From assembly GCA_024516035.1 (NCBI GenBank), contig CM044962.1, positions 10,620,482 to 10,684,481 of the forward strand: DNA of 64,000 nt, read 5' to 3'. Source of the DNA: Bactericera cockerelli. Taxonomy: Eukaryota > Arthropoda > Insecta > Hemiptera > Triozidae. The notes beneath the pieces were generated by a model. It saw only the letters and a program-made list of their open reading frames with translations, did not search any database and was not told the DNA's origin. Within the stretch, counting starts at the first letter, position 1. Every line of letters starts with the position of its first letter. Made by a program: the position numbers and the translations under genes. Below, in pieces: positions 41,766-52,380 of the stretch.

Positions 41766-41984
41766 TAATTTGGGTTTAACGTCGCTTTCAACTGCATGAT
41801 CATTTCACGACGGGGGTATTACCCTCCATTCGCAGGAAACTCACAAACCTGCTACCCACATTTATCTCACCCAACCTGGGTTGAGCCGGAATACCAGCAT
41901 CACGAAGTCTTTACCTCGCTAGATGTTGCTCAACTTCGGTGATCCTACGAGAACCGGTGCATTTTACGCGCCATCGACGCTGAC
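41766..41984 (-). repeat. SINE-E (5S rRNA-derived), full-length
   Basis: TTTGGGTTTAACGTCGCTTT, ACCCTCCATTCGCAGGAAAC, TCACCCAACCTGGGTTGAGC, CTCGCTAGATGTTGCTCAAC and TTCGGTGATCCTACGAGAAC: body plus 5S-like head in reverse complement. Confidence 0.8.
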
Positions 41985-42061
41985 TGATCATTTTTGCTTT
42001 CAACTTGTAGGTAGGTACAGCATTTTTTTAACCCACCCTAAAACCGCGCCAGCAATCCAAT

Positions 42062-42150
42062 TGGGCGGCGGACTCGTAATCACAAGGTCGGTGATGGTTC
42101 GAGTCTCAAGTACGGCTAAAAATTAGCAAGGCGATTTAGAGTAATTGTGA
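42062..42150 (+). repeat. SINE-B partial
   Basis: GGCGGCGGACTCGTAATCAC, then GATGGTTCGAGTCTCAAGT. Diverged head. Confidence 0.55.
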
Positions 42151-42635
42151 CAAGATCATAATATATTATTATTATCGGAAATAGTTAAGCACCTATGTAT
42201 ATACTCATAGAAAATAAATGTAAATAAATAATGCAATAACCAGTTTATCAACACAACAAGACAAGGTCTCTGTGCTTGGAATTCATGTAATTTTTTTTAG
42301 CATTGAAAATGATATTATAGCATTAGTTCTGGACAAAGAATATTTTCTTTTTAACCTATCTATAATAATAATAATAATATTATATATTACAAAATCTCAT
42401 AACAGAAATGATCAGATCAAGTTGATTTTTCTTATGAAACATCGAGAAAGAGACATACAATTAATTATTTATTTAATAGAAAAGACATTTACTCGATACT
42501 TACCTATAAGGTAAGGTATTATACAATATTTACCTAAATAATTATACAAGTAGATGTATTACGCATAATATATCAATGGAAAAAACAGACAAAATTCTAA
42601 ACAAGAAAACCAGATAATATAGGTAGGTAAATTAA
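42151..42635. other. A/T-rich, unassigned
   Basis: An 80-codon frame at 42272-42514 is low-complexity isoleucine-rich translation of ATA repeats. Confidence 0.4.
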
Positions 42636-42870
42636 TCTTAATATATAAATGTCAAAGTCACTGACTGACTGACCACTGACTGATCATCGCTCTACAGCCC
42701 AAACCGTAAGTCCTAGGAAGCTGAAATTTGGTAGGTAGCTTTGTCTTATAGTCTAGATGTGCAATAAGACGGGATTTTTCGAAATTCCCACTACAACACC
42801 TGCCATTGGCGAAAAAGGATTTTTTGCTTTCACGGCCATGCCTCGGCCCGCAAAGGCGACAGCCCGCTAG
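42636..42870 (+). mobile_element. Family L, Helitron-like non-autonomous element, 235 bp
   Basis: Begins TCTTAATATATAAATG after an A and ends with the hairpin AGCCCGC..GCGGGC region closing in CGCTAG before a T. The 5' TC, the 3' hairpin plus CTAG and the insertion between A and T are Helitron hallmarks. In between are ACTGACTGACTGACCACTGA and AGTCTAGATGTGCAATAAGA. Confidence 0.6.
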
Positions 42871-42892
42871 TCATACATAAGGTAATTAAAAT

Positions 42893-43047
42893 TTCGCATT
42901 TTTTCAGGGCACTTTTTACACTATGACATTCAGGAAACGGAAAAACTCCGTCAGAATTTTCCGCCCCGGTCAGGATTCGAACCCACAATCTCCGAGTACG
43001 ACAGTGTCAGTAATCAATGTTGTTAACCACTGAGCCATGGAGGTCGG
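42893..43047 (-). repeat. SINE-M, tRNA-derived
   Basis: The minus strand reads GACCTCCATGGCTCAGTGGT, TTGTGGGTTCGAATCCTGAC, GGAGTTTTTCCGTTTCCTGA and AAAAAGTGCCCTGAAAAAAT. A and B boxes are present. Confidence 0.7.
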
Positions 43048-43049
43048 CT

Positions 43050-43196
43050 CAGTGTAAGATGCCTGAGTAGGCGGAATCACACAATGTGTCATGAATATAG
43101 GTATATTAAAAAATATGCCTCGATTGGGGATCGAACCCACAACCGCCACACTAACCTGGGTCACCAAACGAGCGCGTTAAACCACTGGACAACCCG
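43050..43196 (-). repeat. SINE-N, tRNA-derived
   Basis: The minus strand reads TGTCCAGTGGTTTAACGCGC, TGTGGGTTCGATCCCCAATC and GAGGCATATTTTTTAATATA. Directly adjacent to SINE-M. Confidence 0.6.
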
Positions 43197-43415
43197 TATG
43201 ACCAAGTTAGGATCTTACAGACCTTGGCATCGTGGATATTATGTGACGAATATGGAAACAGCTAATATTCTATGATAGATGTTGTGCAAGGAGTTGATCA
43301 GTGACCGCTAAATCGAATAAAGATCGTTGGATAACGATCTAAGGTCTTTGGATGATATTGATACTTTACCATCATTATTATTATTGCTATTATTATTATC
43401 ATTATTATTAATAAC

Positions 43416-43905
43416 TAGCGGGCTGTCGCCCGCTTTGCGGGCCGAGGCATGGCCCGCAAAGCAAAAAATCCTTTTTCGCCAATGGCAGGTGTTGTAGTGG
43501 GAATTTCGAAAAATCCCGTCTTATTGCACATCTAGACTACAAGCGGGCTGTCGCCCGCTTTGCGGGCCGAGGCATGGCCGTGAAAGCAAAAAATCCTTTT
43601 TAGCCAGTGGCAGGTGTTGTAGTGGGAATTTCGAATAATCCCGTCTTATTGCACATCTAGACTGTAAGACAAAGCTACCTACCAAATTTCAGCTTCCTAG
43701 GTATTACGGTTTGGGCTGTAGAGCGATGATCAGTCAGTCAGTGGTCAGTCAGTGACTTTGACATTTATATATTAAGATAAGACAAAGCTACCTACCAAAT
43801 TTCAGCTTCCTAGGACTTACCAGTTCGGAGAAACAGTGATGAATCAGTGAGTGAGTGAGTCAGTCAGTCAGTCAGTGAGTGAAACTCTCTTTTATAAGTA
43901 TACAT
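43416..43905 (-). mobile_element. Family L, three partial copies in tandem
   Basis: CTAGCGGGCTGTCGCCCGC starts at 43416, and GCGGGCTGTCGCCCGC recurs at 43542. The copy ending at 43776 finishes with ACATTTATATATTAAGAT. A third fragment (43777-43905) contains GGAGAAACAGTGATGAATCA and ends CTCTTTTATAAGTATAC. Confidence 0.65.
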
Positions 43906-43910
43906 AAAAT

Positions 43911-44135
43911 CCTTTAGTGGAAGGCAACCACCAGGCGAGGTTAATGCTCAAAGCATTTTCTGCCACCTAACCCTCTGAGTCTTATTATTATGTGGTCAAA
44001 AGATCAAACTAATGAGGAAAAAGTCATGCACTGGGTGGGATTCGAACCAACGGATCCCTACGCTACCTAGCGTAGCACCTTAAACCTAGCGCCTTAACCA
44101 ATTGACTATACCGGTGCACGATCTCTCGTTGATGA
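43911..44135 (-). repeat. SINE-C, full-length
   Basis: CCTTTAGTGGAAGGCAACC, AGGCGAGGTTAATGCTCAAA, GGGATTCGAACCAACGGATC and CTTAACCAATTGACTATACC. Confidence 0.8.
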
Positions 44136-44172
44136 TCATACGAGACAAGACTTGGATTAGTTTAAAATTGAT

Positions 44173-44300
44173 TGATAAATCGGCGGACTTGTAACCTGGA
44201 GGTCGGTGGTTCAAGTCCCGGATTCAGCGTAGATTTAGTAAAGCGTGGTTTGAGTAGTTGTGATATCACGAAAGTGATTAAGACAAAAATGATAACTAAC
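44173..44300 (+). repeat. SINE-B
   Basis: GATAAATCGGCGGACTTGTA, ACCTGGAGGTCGGTGGTTCA, then GATATCACGAAAGTGATTAA. Confidence 0.75.
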
Positions 44301-44814
44301 TTAAATTACTCTACTGAAATATTGCATGGAAACTGGTGTAAGGTGCATTCACACTATTCACCGTGCCACTGGCTTTCTTTGGCAGAAGACATTCTGCCGC
44401 TTTCTATGCCATAGCTAACGGTGACTGATGTTCTTTTCAGAAAGAAATCGAAATTTGAGCATGCCGGTGACTGTTCTTTTCAGAAAGAAATCTATCATAT
44501 ATACTAGGTAAGAGTTTCATTACATTCTCGCGTGATGATAAAAGTTAGTACCTACCTACAGGAGGACAAGGCCAATTTTGAGCGACTTTCAGTCTCAGCA
44601 GATCAGTTTTGCGTCTCACAAAATTAACTCAACTCGCGTGATGAGCGACTTTCACTCCATGACTCCTAGTCGGCTAAGAATCTCTCAATATTAGCTAATA
44701 ACTCTAATAAGATTGTAAAAAAATTAACCTCTCATTCAAAAATTAACCTCTCATTCTTTCACTTTGCCTTTTTCAAACTTCCTTGGGGTCGGCATTGGCC
44801 AACCTCTTCCGCAT
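44301..44814. other. Unassigned
   Basis: Short duplicated CTTTTCAGAAAGAAATC at about 44435 and 44475; nothing else. Confidence 0.4.
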
Positions 44815-45165
44815 GGTCCAAATTATGAAACAGGATTAAAGGGTTGGGTGGAAGAGATTGCCAAAGGCAAAAACCCCGCCCCTTAGTTAGGGCATATTAA
44901 ACATATTATGTATATCTATATTTATTTATTTTTTCTTAATTAAATTCTCTTTTTACTTCTTCTTATATTGTAGGTAGGTATATTAATTTGTAATTATCTA
45001 TGTTGTATATATGTCCATATTAATAAAGTGTTAAATAATAATAAAGTTAAGATAAGCCAGACTGTCCCTCAACTCGGGCTATAGTGCGCTGCGATTGGTT
45101 GAAACTCCAACTCCAGGCCATGTTTGGCTTACCTTAACTTTAATCCTGTTTCATAATGAATTTGA
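44815..45165. mobile_element. MITE-P, best copy, split by a family H element
   Basis: Left end AATTATGAAACAGGATTAAA; right end CTTTAATCCTGTTTCATAAT. About 36 bp of inverted terminal repeat once the H element (44838-45045) is removed. The centre contains GCGATTGGTTGAAAC. Confidence 0.75.
44838..45045 (+). mobile_element. Family H element inside MITE-P
   Basis: GGGTTGGGTGGAAGAGATTG, CCAAAGGCAAAAACCCCGCC, TTAGTTAGGGCATATT, then AATAAAGTGTTAAATAATAA. It interrupts the left end of the MITE at GATTAAA. Confidence 0.75.
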
Positions 45166-45895
45166 CTCTCTGTAGGTAGGTTTTTTAAATATGATTATTA
45201 TTATTAAATTCTTTATTAATAAGGCCATATAAATAGAAATTAAAATATAAAATTGGGAACAATATAAACAAGAAAAGAGTAACTAATAGATAAAATATAT
45301 ACCTACACATGTCCTAACTAAAGGGCGGGGACATAACCTATGGCAATCTCTTCCACCCAACCATTATGATTAATCATTTTATACTGGTAAGAGTTATTCT
45401 TATGATTTTATATTATTATTATTATTTGCGTTAAGACAAAGTAAAATATATACCTACAGTACAATACAATGAAATTATAAAGAAAAAGTAAATAGATTGA
45501 ACAATGAAACAAGAACAAAAAAGAGAATAAAGCTAATGTCCTACCTAAAGGGCGGGGTTATTGCCTGTGGCAATCATCATTAGTTACTACTGATGATGAT
45601 TGTGGTATTGCTCTATAAGTTTTAAATACTTAGATACTCAAGTTATAATAATAACTTTAATATATTTATCTAATGATAATAATAATAATAATAAAAGTGA
45701 AATAAATCTTGATTAATAAGTTCTGGTAATCTGATAGGAATCATCAGACAGAGGTTTCAGCTGCTGAACACATTGATGGTCGGATAGGAATCGCTAGTTG
45801 CGAATTTTGGAAATCCTGAATCAGTGTCGAGTCTGAATAGGTTTTGCGAGGCTTTTTATTATTATTATTTAAAAAGAGATGGTACCGACCTCAGT
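45166..45895. other. A/T-rich with two family H fragments
   Basis: Minus-oriented H boxes at 45306-45366 and 45540-45580, both with CTAAAGGGCGGGG and TTGCC..GGCAA or close variants. The rest is unassigned. Confidence 0.55.
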
Positions 45896-46176
45896 TAAAA
45901 AAAATGAGTGTTTCACAGCCTTTTTTATTTCGTAGCCATGAAACAGGAGCTACTGTAGACGCTTGTGGTCTGTGTTGTAGCTTGCCCGTCTCATAGTATG
46001 CCTCCCCTCTGATGGGTGAGAAGTGACACAATACTTCCCATTTAGGTTCTGGGTCAACACGCGGGTGTTGACCCAACACAAAAATTTTTAATACAATTTT
46101 TTGTCGGCGCAGGTGTTCGAACCTGGGACCTTCCGCATGGCAAGCGAGTGCACCACTGTTCTATTCGTGCGCTCTA
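45896..46176 (-). repeat. SINE-G, full-length
   Basis: GAGTGTTTCACAGCCTTTTT, GCCATGAAACAGGAGCTACT, CTCTGATGGGTGAGAAGTGA, GTTCGAACCTGGGACCTTCC and GCATGGCAAGCGAGTGC. The head is intact at the right end. Confidence 0.8.
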
Positions 46177-46900
46177 TGACCAATATCTAAAAAAAACACC
46201 CCTGTCGCGATATTACCAATCAGTTCAAAGCGACGACGACGCGACATCAAGAAAAAAAGAAATAAAGAATCCTCCACTGGCCCAGAGAAAGTAATAATAG
46301 GTCCTGATTCCTAATCTCAGAGAAATGCCACTTCTGAAATGATCTGATATCTCACACAGGTATGCTCTTACGACTGAGATAGATTTGCAAGACAGGCATC
46401 AGGTATGCCGGTGAGATGAGATTTGAAATGTTACGTATCTGCACGCGATGACAGGTACCTAGATCATTTCAATGTGAGGTGAATTTAAGCCTGGGGAGAA
46501 GATTAAACGAAAGTTCGGTACTTACCTACACACATAAATACATATATATACGAGAATAATATCTAATACATATACCTATACATAATAGGTACCTGCTACC
46601 TAAACGCCTAAACCTATCTTAACAAGAACCATACCGAGAAATCAGTAACTATAGATATGAGGAATGCTATTTCTCCAATGTTGGCTGGTAGTAATCGTAA
46701 GATTTTTAATAATTGCCTATGTGTGTATAAGCGTTTTGTAGCAAAAATAAATGCATTTGAATGTCTTAAAAAATAGCTATTGGTGGTTGTCTGGGAGTAA
46801 ATTTAGTAGGACATAAGTACTGGGTATAGTATGTTATCAAAAGATATCTTCACCTAAAATTCACTAATAATGCGTAAAAAAAGTAAGATGCCTGTATAAA
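46177..46900. other. Unassigned
   Basis: No gene or repeat recognised; TACCTA-rich. Confidence 0.4.
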
Positions 46901-47105
46901 AATAATAATATCACCTTAAACTGGCCGATTAGTACTATTAAGTCCCATTATTCCAGCAGTATAAGCCCAAGCCAAGACGTATTATTATGTGGTGAAAATC
47001 CCAAATGGGAGGATAACTTGTTATGTCCCGGCTGGGTTTCGAACTTACGACCTCTGGAATATCTGGATTCACAGAGTGACGTCTTTACCGCTGAGATACC
47101 GGGAC
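46901..47105 (-). repeat. SINE-A, full-length
   Basis: ATTAAGTCCCATTATTCCAG, GGTGAAAATCCCAAATGGGA, GGGTTTCGAACTTACGACCT and GAGATACCGGGAC. Confidence 0.8.
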
Positions 47106-47313
47106 GACTTGTTTTGAACCTGTATGGAGGTTTGAACGGGGGATTCAGGCTAATGCCAGCAGGTGCCCCCTTTCAATCGCCCAACAGGGGTGGATGGAGG
47201 GATCTTACAAAACAAGAAGTAATAATGCGTAATGAAAACATTATTATCCATTATTGGGACTCGAACTACCGACCAGGCGGCGAATCCACAGCCCTACTGA
47301 TCTATCAAAAAAA

Positions 47314-47405
47314 AAAAAAAAATCGGAGCTCAAAAATATTATTATTTTTTTTACAAAAACGAACACAATACTTCCGATTTCTAATATTAGAAATTTCTCG
47401 GAAGT
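47314..47405 (+). repeat. Family I 3' end
   Basis: TTACAAAAACGAACACAATA, TTCCGATTTCTAATATTAGA and AATTTCTCGGAAGTAAA. Confidence 0.7.
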
Positions 47406-47852
47406 AAAGAAATAGACATGCATTGTTTATAAAGATCAAAGACTTCACACGTTCTCTGTAATGGAGATTCATGTTTGTTTTCGTTGACACCATTTTGTCG
47501 TTTTCACGCTAAAAGCTAGTGAGATCACAACAGACCTATCCTTGTATCCGTTTTAACTAGATACGTGTAAATCACCACACAGCTATCAGTGCGGTGATAA
47601 CAGAGTCGGTTGAGTGTATGGTAATACCAGCTTTATATACAAGTCTGTGAACAGCTCTATGTATAGTACATATTATATCTATGTACAATGTACATGTACA
47701 ATATGTACATATTTGATGTAGATAATGTATGTTGCAATGTCCAGATTGACCAGCCTTGCATATTTGCATTTTTGATATGTACATTAATAAATAACTATCT
47801 CATGTTCCTCGTTGTGAGGTTTCAAAGAATCGAATCAAAATAATCTAAAAAA
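47406..47852. other. Unassigned
   Basis: GTACAT-rich dyads at 47680-47715; no gene. Confidence 0.4.
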
Positions 47853-48075
47853 AAGGTTGGGTGGAAGAAATTGCCGCATGCAATAACCCCACCTTTATAG
47901 TTAGGATATTAGTACCCATTTTATTATTTTATTTATTATAGTAGGTATTGTTTTCTTATCTTTATTTTTCAATCTATTTTAGTATTTTTTATTCCCTTAT
48001 TTTTATACTGTAAATAATATTGTACATTACTTTGTCTCCTATAGTAAAAATTTATATAATAATAATAATAATCGA
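47853..48075 (+). mobile_element. Family H element
   Basis: GGTTGGGTGGAAGAAATTGC, CGCATGCAATAACCCCACC and a tail ending in (ATA)n. The stem reads ATTGC..GCAAT. Confidence 0.7.
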
Positions 48076-48221
48076 ATGAGGCCCTGATTTGAGTTTTTTA
48101 TGACGGTGGCTTTAGGTACTCTTCTTTTGCTGGAAATAGCTGGGAACAGCTACCCACATTATACTCGACCAGCCTGGGATGGGTAGAATCAAAAAAATCT
48201 GCCCCTCAGAGGATACTCTAC

Positions 48222-48355
48222 AGACCTCAGTAGCTCGAGGCTGCAGGCTCATAATATATAACCTGGAGGTCGGTGGTTCGAATCCCTCAATTATGACAAA
48301 TTTTGGTATAAGACTTTGTGTTGTGACATCACGATTGTGTTAAACACATGAGATA
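48222..48355 (+). repeat. SINE-B
   Basis: GACCTCAGTAGCTCGAGGCT, CTGGAGGTCGGTGGTTCGAA and TGTGACATCACGATTGTG. Confidence 0.65.
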
Positions 48356-48906
48356 TGACAAAAAAGAAATCCACATTCTAGGTACATACGTATACGTATG
48401 GTAATATAAGATACGAGTATCTGCAATGAGAAGGAGGCTTGATAGGATAATACAAATTGGCGACTAATGTATGGCCTCTACTACTATGGAGAACTACTAT
48501 TACGAGTAGTGATACCTACTCTTACAGATTACTCAAAGCTCTCGATTTTCGCAAGAGATCGCGGTCACCTCGAGCCATGACTATGAAATAATCCTAGATC
48601 ATAATAATAATCCTAACTCGAAAAGTTAATCCTACATCATCTCGGTGTTGTAACGCGAGACGGTCCAATCTCTTGAGTAAACCAAATCTCCGATCTCCTA
48701 GGAAACCAGGCAGGGTCCCCGAGATATAAATCTTCTCGGTCATGCCTCAGTGACGGCGATGACGGTGTCTCCACAGTAGATTGCTTCGCGGACACTCCAA
48801 TAGGTCTTGGGATTGCATCAATGAAAAAAAAGAGGAGATAAAAAAAGAAAAGAAAAAAATGAGCCAGTTGTGATGTAGGGTTACAAAAAATTGTATGTAT
48901 ACCTAC
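48356..48906. other. Unassigned, comparatively repeat-poor
   Basis: Contains CTACTATTACGAGTAGT, a short dyad. No reading frame of note. Confidence 0.4.
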
Positions 48907-49170
48907 ATACAGAGTGTCTCACCAAAGTAATTGGACACCTCAAATTACTCGGCCCCTGAAAGACTTTTTTGAAAAATAAAAATTTCAAGGGTACATGTCC
49001 TAATTATGCGGTTTCAGTCATTAAAAATCGAAAGTTGACACCTCAATTTCTGACTTTTGAACCACCGTGTATTAAAAAAAATTCATGACTGAAACCGCAT
49101 AATTAGGACATGTACCCTTGAATTTTCCAAAAACTTTTCGAAAAACTCTTTAAAAAAAAAAGAAAAGGGT
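48907..49170. mobile_element. Hairpin element with long inverted repeat
   Basis: AAGGGTACATGTCCTAATTA and TGCGGTTTCAGTCAT (from 48988) reappear inverted at 49085-49120 around a ~65-bp loop. The left edge ACAGAGTGTCTCACCAAAGT resembles Tc1/mariner-type ends. Confidence 0.65.
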
Positions 49171-49480
49171 TATAATTATTATTATAATACCCCACAAAAC
49201 AAGAGGACTGCATCTCCTTAGTGTGAGGTAGTCGCATTAAATATACGTTACCTATTATACCTATTATGTACAATTTTATTATTAATGCAAATAAATTACA
49301 AATTACAAGTATAAAAAAATAAGTCCATAGGTAAAATGGTAAATGTATAGTAGGTTAGGTATTCTCTAAATGGTATATTATGTAGTAGTTACTATGTATG
49401 GTAGGTGTACTATAGGCTAGGTATTCTCTAAATGGTATATTATGTAGTAGGTACTATGTATGGTAGGTGTTAGGCAGGCT
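49171..49480. repeat. ~70-bp direct duplication
   Basis: GGTATTCTCTAAATGGTATA, TTATGTAGTAG and TACTATGTATGGTAGGTGT occur twice between 49358 and 49470. Confidence 0.8.
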
Positions 49481-49729
49481 CTAGATCTCTAGAATGACTG
49501 GTCTACTAGCAGGTCCAGCTACAATCTCGGCTCTAATATGTCTCTGCAAGGAAGTCTGCCAAGGACAGGGAGACTGTCCAAGCCAACGCCTTTGCTGACC
49601 CAAGACGAGATGGAACAAAGATCCGACCACTAGCAGAACCTCTGTCTTTTGATCCAACGTTTGCGGGTTCAAATCTCGACAAGATGGATTTTTTTTGATA
49701 GAAATTAGTGGAATAATAATAATGATTTG

Positions 49730-49805
49730 AGTAGTCACTTGGCCTAGCGGTAGCATGCTTGGCTTGCACTCCAGGTGACCCGGGTTCGAATCCCGGCGGG
49801 GTCAG
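49730..49805 (+). repeat. tRNA-like sequence, probably a SINE head
   Basis: TGGCCTAGCGGTAGCATGC (A-box-like), then CCCGGGTTCGAATCCCGGCG (a good T-arm). The 5' bases do not pair with the 3' end, so a functional tRNA gene is unlikely. Confidence 0.5.
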
Positions 49806-49858
49806 AATTTTTTCGGCTCGGTATACTTTGGATGTCGGGGCCTACCCTAGCCTCTTAA

Positions 49859-50114
49859 CACGTTGAACACCGAGGCTTTTTTCTATTTTTTTTTCCCCAG
49901 GTACATGGGACAAAATAGGGATTTTTAATTATGTCCCCTTTAGGTCACCGCTGGGTTTCATGACTGAGTACCATTGTGTGCTCTGAAAAATCTGTATGAA
50001 ACCCACCGGTGGGTTTCATGGTGTTCAATAATAATAATAACTCTTTATTGACAAGAATAATATTGACAAAGGGCGTGATTATTGCCTGAGGCAATCTCTG
50101 CCTCTTTCAACGTG
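49859..50114. mobile_element. piggyBac-like MITE, 256 bp, carrying a nested insertion
   Basis: TTAA on both sides (49855-49858, 50115-50118). Left end CACGTTGAACACC; the right end is its inverse GGTGTTCAA..CGTG, split by an H fragment. Internal inverted AACCCACCGGTGGGTT. Confidence 0.8.
50029..50105 (-). mobile_element. 5'-truncated family H insertion with TSD
   Basis: Flanked by TTCAA at 50024-50028 and 50106-50110. The minus strand reads AGAGATTGCCTCAGGCAATA, ATCACGCCC, AATAAAGAG and (TTA)n. This short, end-anchored copy indicates target-primed reverse transcription. Confidence 0.75.
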
Positions 50115-50380
50115 TTAAGTGATGTACAAAGTGGGCGCGGGTGCTCAGAGTGGACCTGGACAGTCCTGATACAGAAGGAAGGTGAATGGCAATCTAGTAG
50201 CAGATAACAATGAATGGAACCCAAGGAATAGTAATAACTTATGCCAGCGTGCCGTACCTACTGCAATGGTGATGAAGGAATGATACCAACAAATGGTACT
50301 GTATGGGACTGAAACCAATGGCCAAGTAGGTACCTGTTGCTTATCAATGCCACCACTAGTCGTAGTATGGCCATATAGAA

Positions 50381-50665
50381 GTCACTGTGGCAGAGTGAGT
50401 TAGCGCGCTAGGCATTGCACACATGGTGACCTGCCTTCGATACCCAGCGGGGTAGGAATTTTTCTGCTCTGTACTTGGATGTTCGGGGTCCACTCATACC
50501 TCGTGAGGAAAAATGAGTAGCTGCTCAGTTGTGAAGCAGCGACCAGTGGCAGAATCATAGGCAAAATAAATACAAGATATTGTAAATTAAAGTGGCAAAG
50601 TCCTATGATTCTGCGCTACCCACTAAAATTATGTTATTATGTCAAGGAAAAAGCATTATTATTAT
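50381..50665 (+). repeat. SINE-F, full-length
   Basis: GTCACTGTGGCAGAGTGAGT, ACATGGTGACCTGCCTTCGA, CCACTCATACCTCGTGAGGA and GATTCTGCGCTACCCACTAA. Confidence 0.8.
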
Positions 50666-50732
50666 ATTATAGTATGGTCATATCATAATTATACCATGTA
50701 CGTTACCGAATGTAAAAAAAAACCTATCTAAG

Positions 50733-50928
50733 TGTTGGGTGGAAGAGATTGCCATAGGCAATAACCCCGCCCTTTAGTTAGGACATATATGTTTTCAAAT
50801 ATTTTCTATTCTTTTTCATTTTTATTGTATATATTGTTTTTTTCATTTTTTCACTGTTAAAATTATTATTTATATGTACATAATGTCCTTTTGTATCTAA
50901 TAAAGAATTGTATAATAATAATAATAAT
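50733..50928 (+). mobile_element. Family H element
   Basis: GTTGGGTGGAAGAGATTGCC, ATAGGCAATAACCCCGCCCT, TTAGTTAGGACAT, an A/T-rich stretch, then CTAATAAAG and (ATA)n. A good reference copy. Confidence 0.8.
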
Positions 50929-51064
50929 CTATGTAGTAAATGATCTATGGTCTGTAACCTAATGTTTCTGACATTAGTTCATGGTTTTATTAATTTATTC
51001 TAAGTTGGCGATTGGAATTTTTTTTTCAAATTCAAAAGGATGAAAATATAAAGAATCTCTTTAG

Positions 51065-51225
51065 ATCTTTGACCCAGCACCTAAATGGGAAGTACTGTGT
51101 CACATCTCGCCCATCAGAGGGGAGGCATACTACGGGATGGGTAGGCTACAACACAGTCTACAGTAGCTCCAGTTTCATGGCTACGAAATAAAAAAAGGCT
51201 GTGAAATACTCATTTCTTTTTTTAA
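51065..51225 (+). repeat. SINE-G 3' part
   Basis: TTGACCCAGCACCTAAATGG, CATCTCGCCCATCAGAGGGG and CAGTTTCATGGCTACGAAAT. Confidence 0.7.
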
Positions 51226-51969
51226 AGATCTTATATTTCCCCATTGTATAAAATCAATACTTTTATAGCTTTACGTCATCTTCAATTTCTAATGTATCTA
51301 ATTTTAGAAATGTAATCCAAACATAAATATTATTCAAGTAGCAGCAAAAATAAGTCGTATTATTATGTGGTCAATCGGGAGGATAACTTGTCATGTCCCT
51401 GCAATGTTTCAAACCCGCGACCTCTGCATAATTAGACCATATTATTATGATGGAGATGCATAGGTACATAATTTTCTGTAAGCATCATGTGTTGTAAAAA
51501 GTATACATACTGTTATACATAATAAAATGGCTTATTTCTTATTGATTTGGCAAGCCGGAAACGTCTCAAAAAAGTATAGAAATTTGATTAAGTAATAAAA
51601 TTCTGGTTTAGTTAAAAGAGCGTTGACTGATCCTCGTGCCTTTATTGGTTCAAATAAAACTATTGAGCATTAATAGCCACGCCCATCGATAGTTAATTAA
51701 TAGTTTCTTATTGTTAGATCAATTCGATCCCAATAATAACTGATAGGTATCTTTGGATTAATTCGTTCAGGTCAAAGTAATAATTCGATGAGGTCATATC
51801 ATGCGCGGAATTTGCAAGCTATTTGATTAACCTCTGATGTTTGAAATCCATCGATTTAATCGGTGCATTATGAAAAATCTCTCATTTCGTCTCATCTGTG
51901 TTTGTATAGTCCACCAGTATTTTATCCATTGCAATAATATCCATTGCAACGGTGGTTTGTTGGATATAA
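51226..51969. other. A/T-rich with a SINE-A remnant
   Basis: Bases 51356-51440 are a diverged minus-oriented SINE-A piece (GGAGGATAACTTGTCATGTC). The rest is unassigned. Confidence 0.45.
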
Positions 51970-52030
51970 GAGTTGGGTGGAAGAGATTGCCACAGGCAAT
52001 AACCCCGCCTTTTCGGTAGGACATTAATTC
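51970..52030 (+). repeat. Family H fragment
   Basis: AGTTGGGTGGAAGAGATTGC, CACAGGCAATAACCCCGCC and GGTAGGACATTAA. Confidence 0.7.
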
Positions 52031-52267
52031 TTTCTCTTTTTTGTTCTTGTTTCTTTGCTCAATCTATTTACCTTTGAAATATACCTCGGTACATTTTCAA
52101 GTACCTTGAACAAGTACCTATAGGTACTTGTTTTCTCTCTGTACCTGTACCTATACCGAGGTACACTTCTCATAAAGTAACTGTACTTAGGTACCAAAAC
52201 CAATGTATCTATTTATTACAACACTGACCATTATGCATTTTCCAGCACCTGATTAGCAGAGTACTTT

Positions 52268-52380
52268 TATTGTGTGGTCATATTATACGTATACGTACTC
52301 AAATAAACGAGGAAAAATTCATGCATTGGGTGGGATCCGAACCATCAGACCAGCGCCTTGACCACATTGACCACCAAGGC
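52268..52380 (-). repeat. SINE-C partial
   Basis: AACGAGGAAAAATTCATGCA, GGGTGGGATCCGAACCATCA and CCTTGACCACATTGACCACC. Confidence 0.65.
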
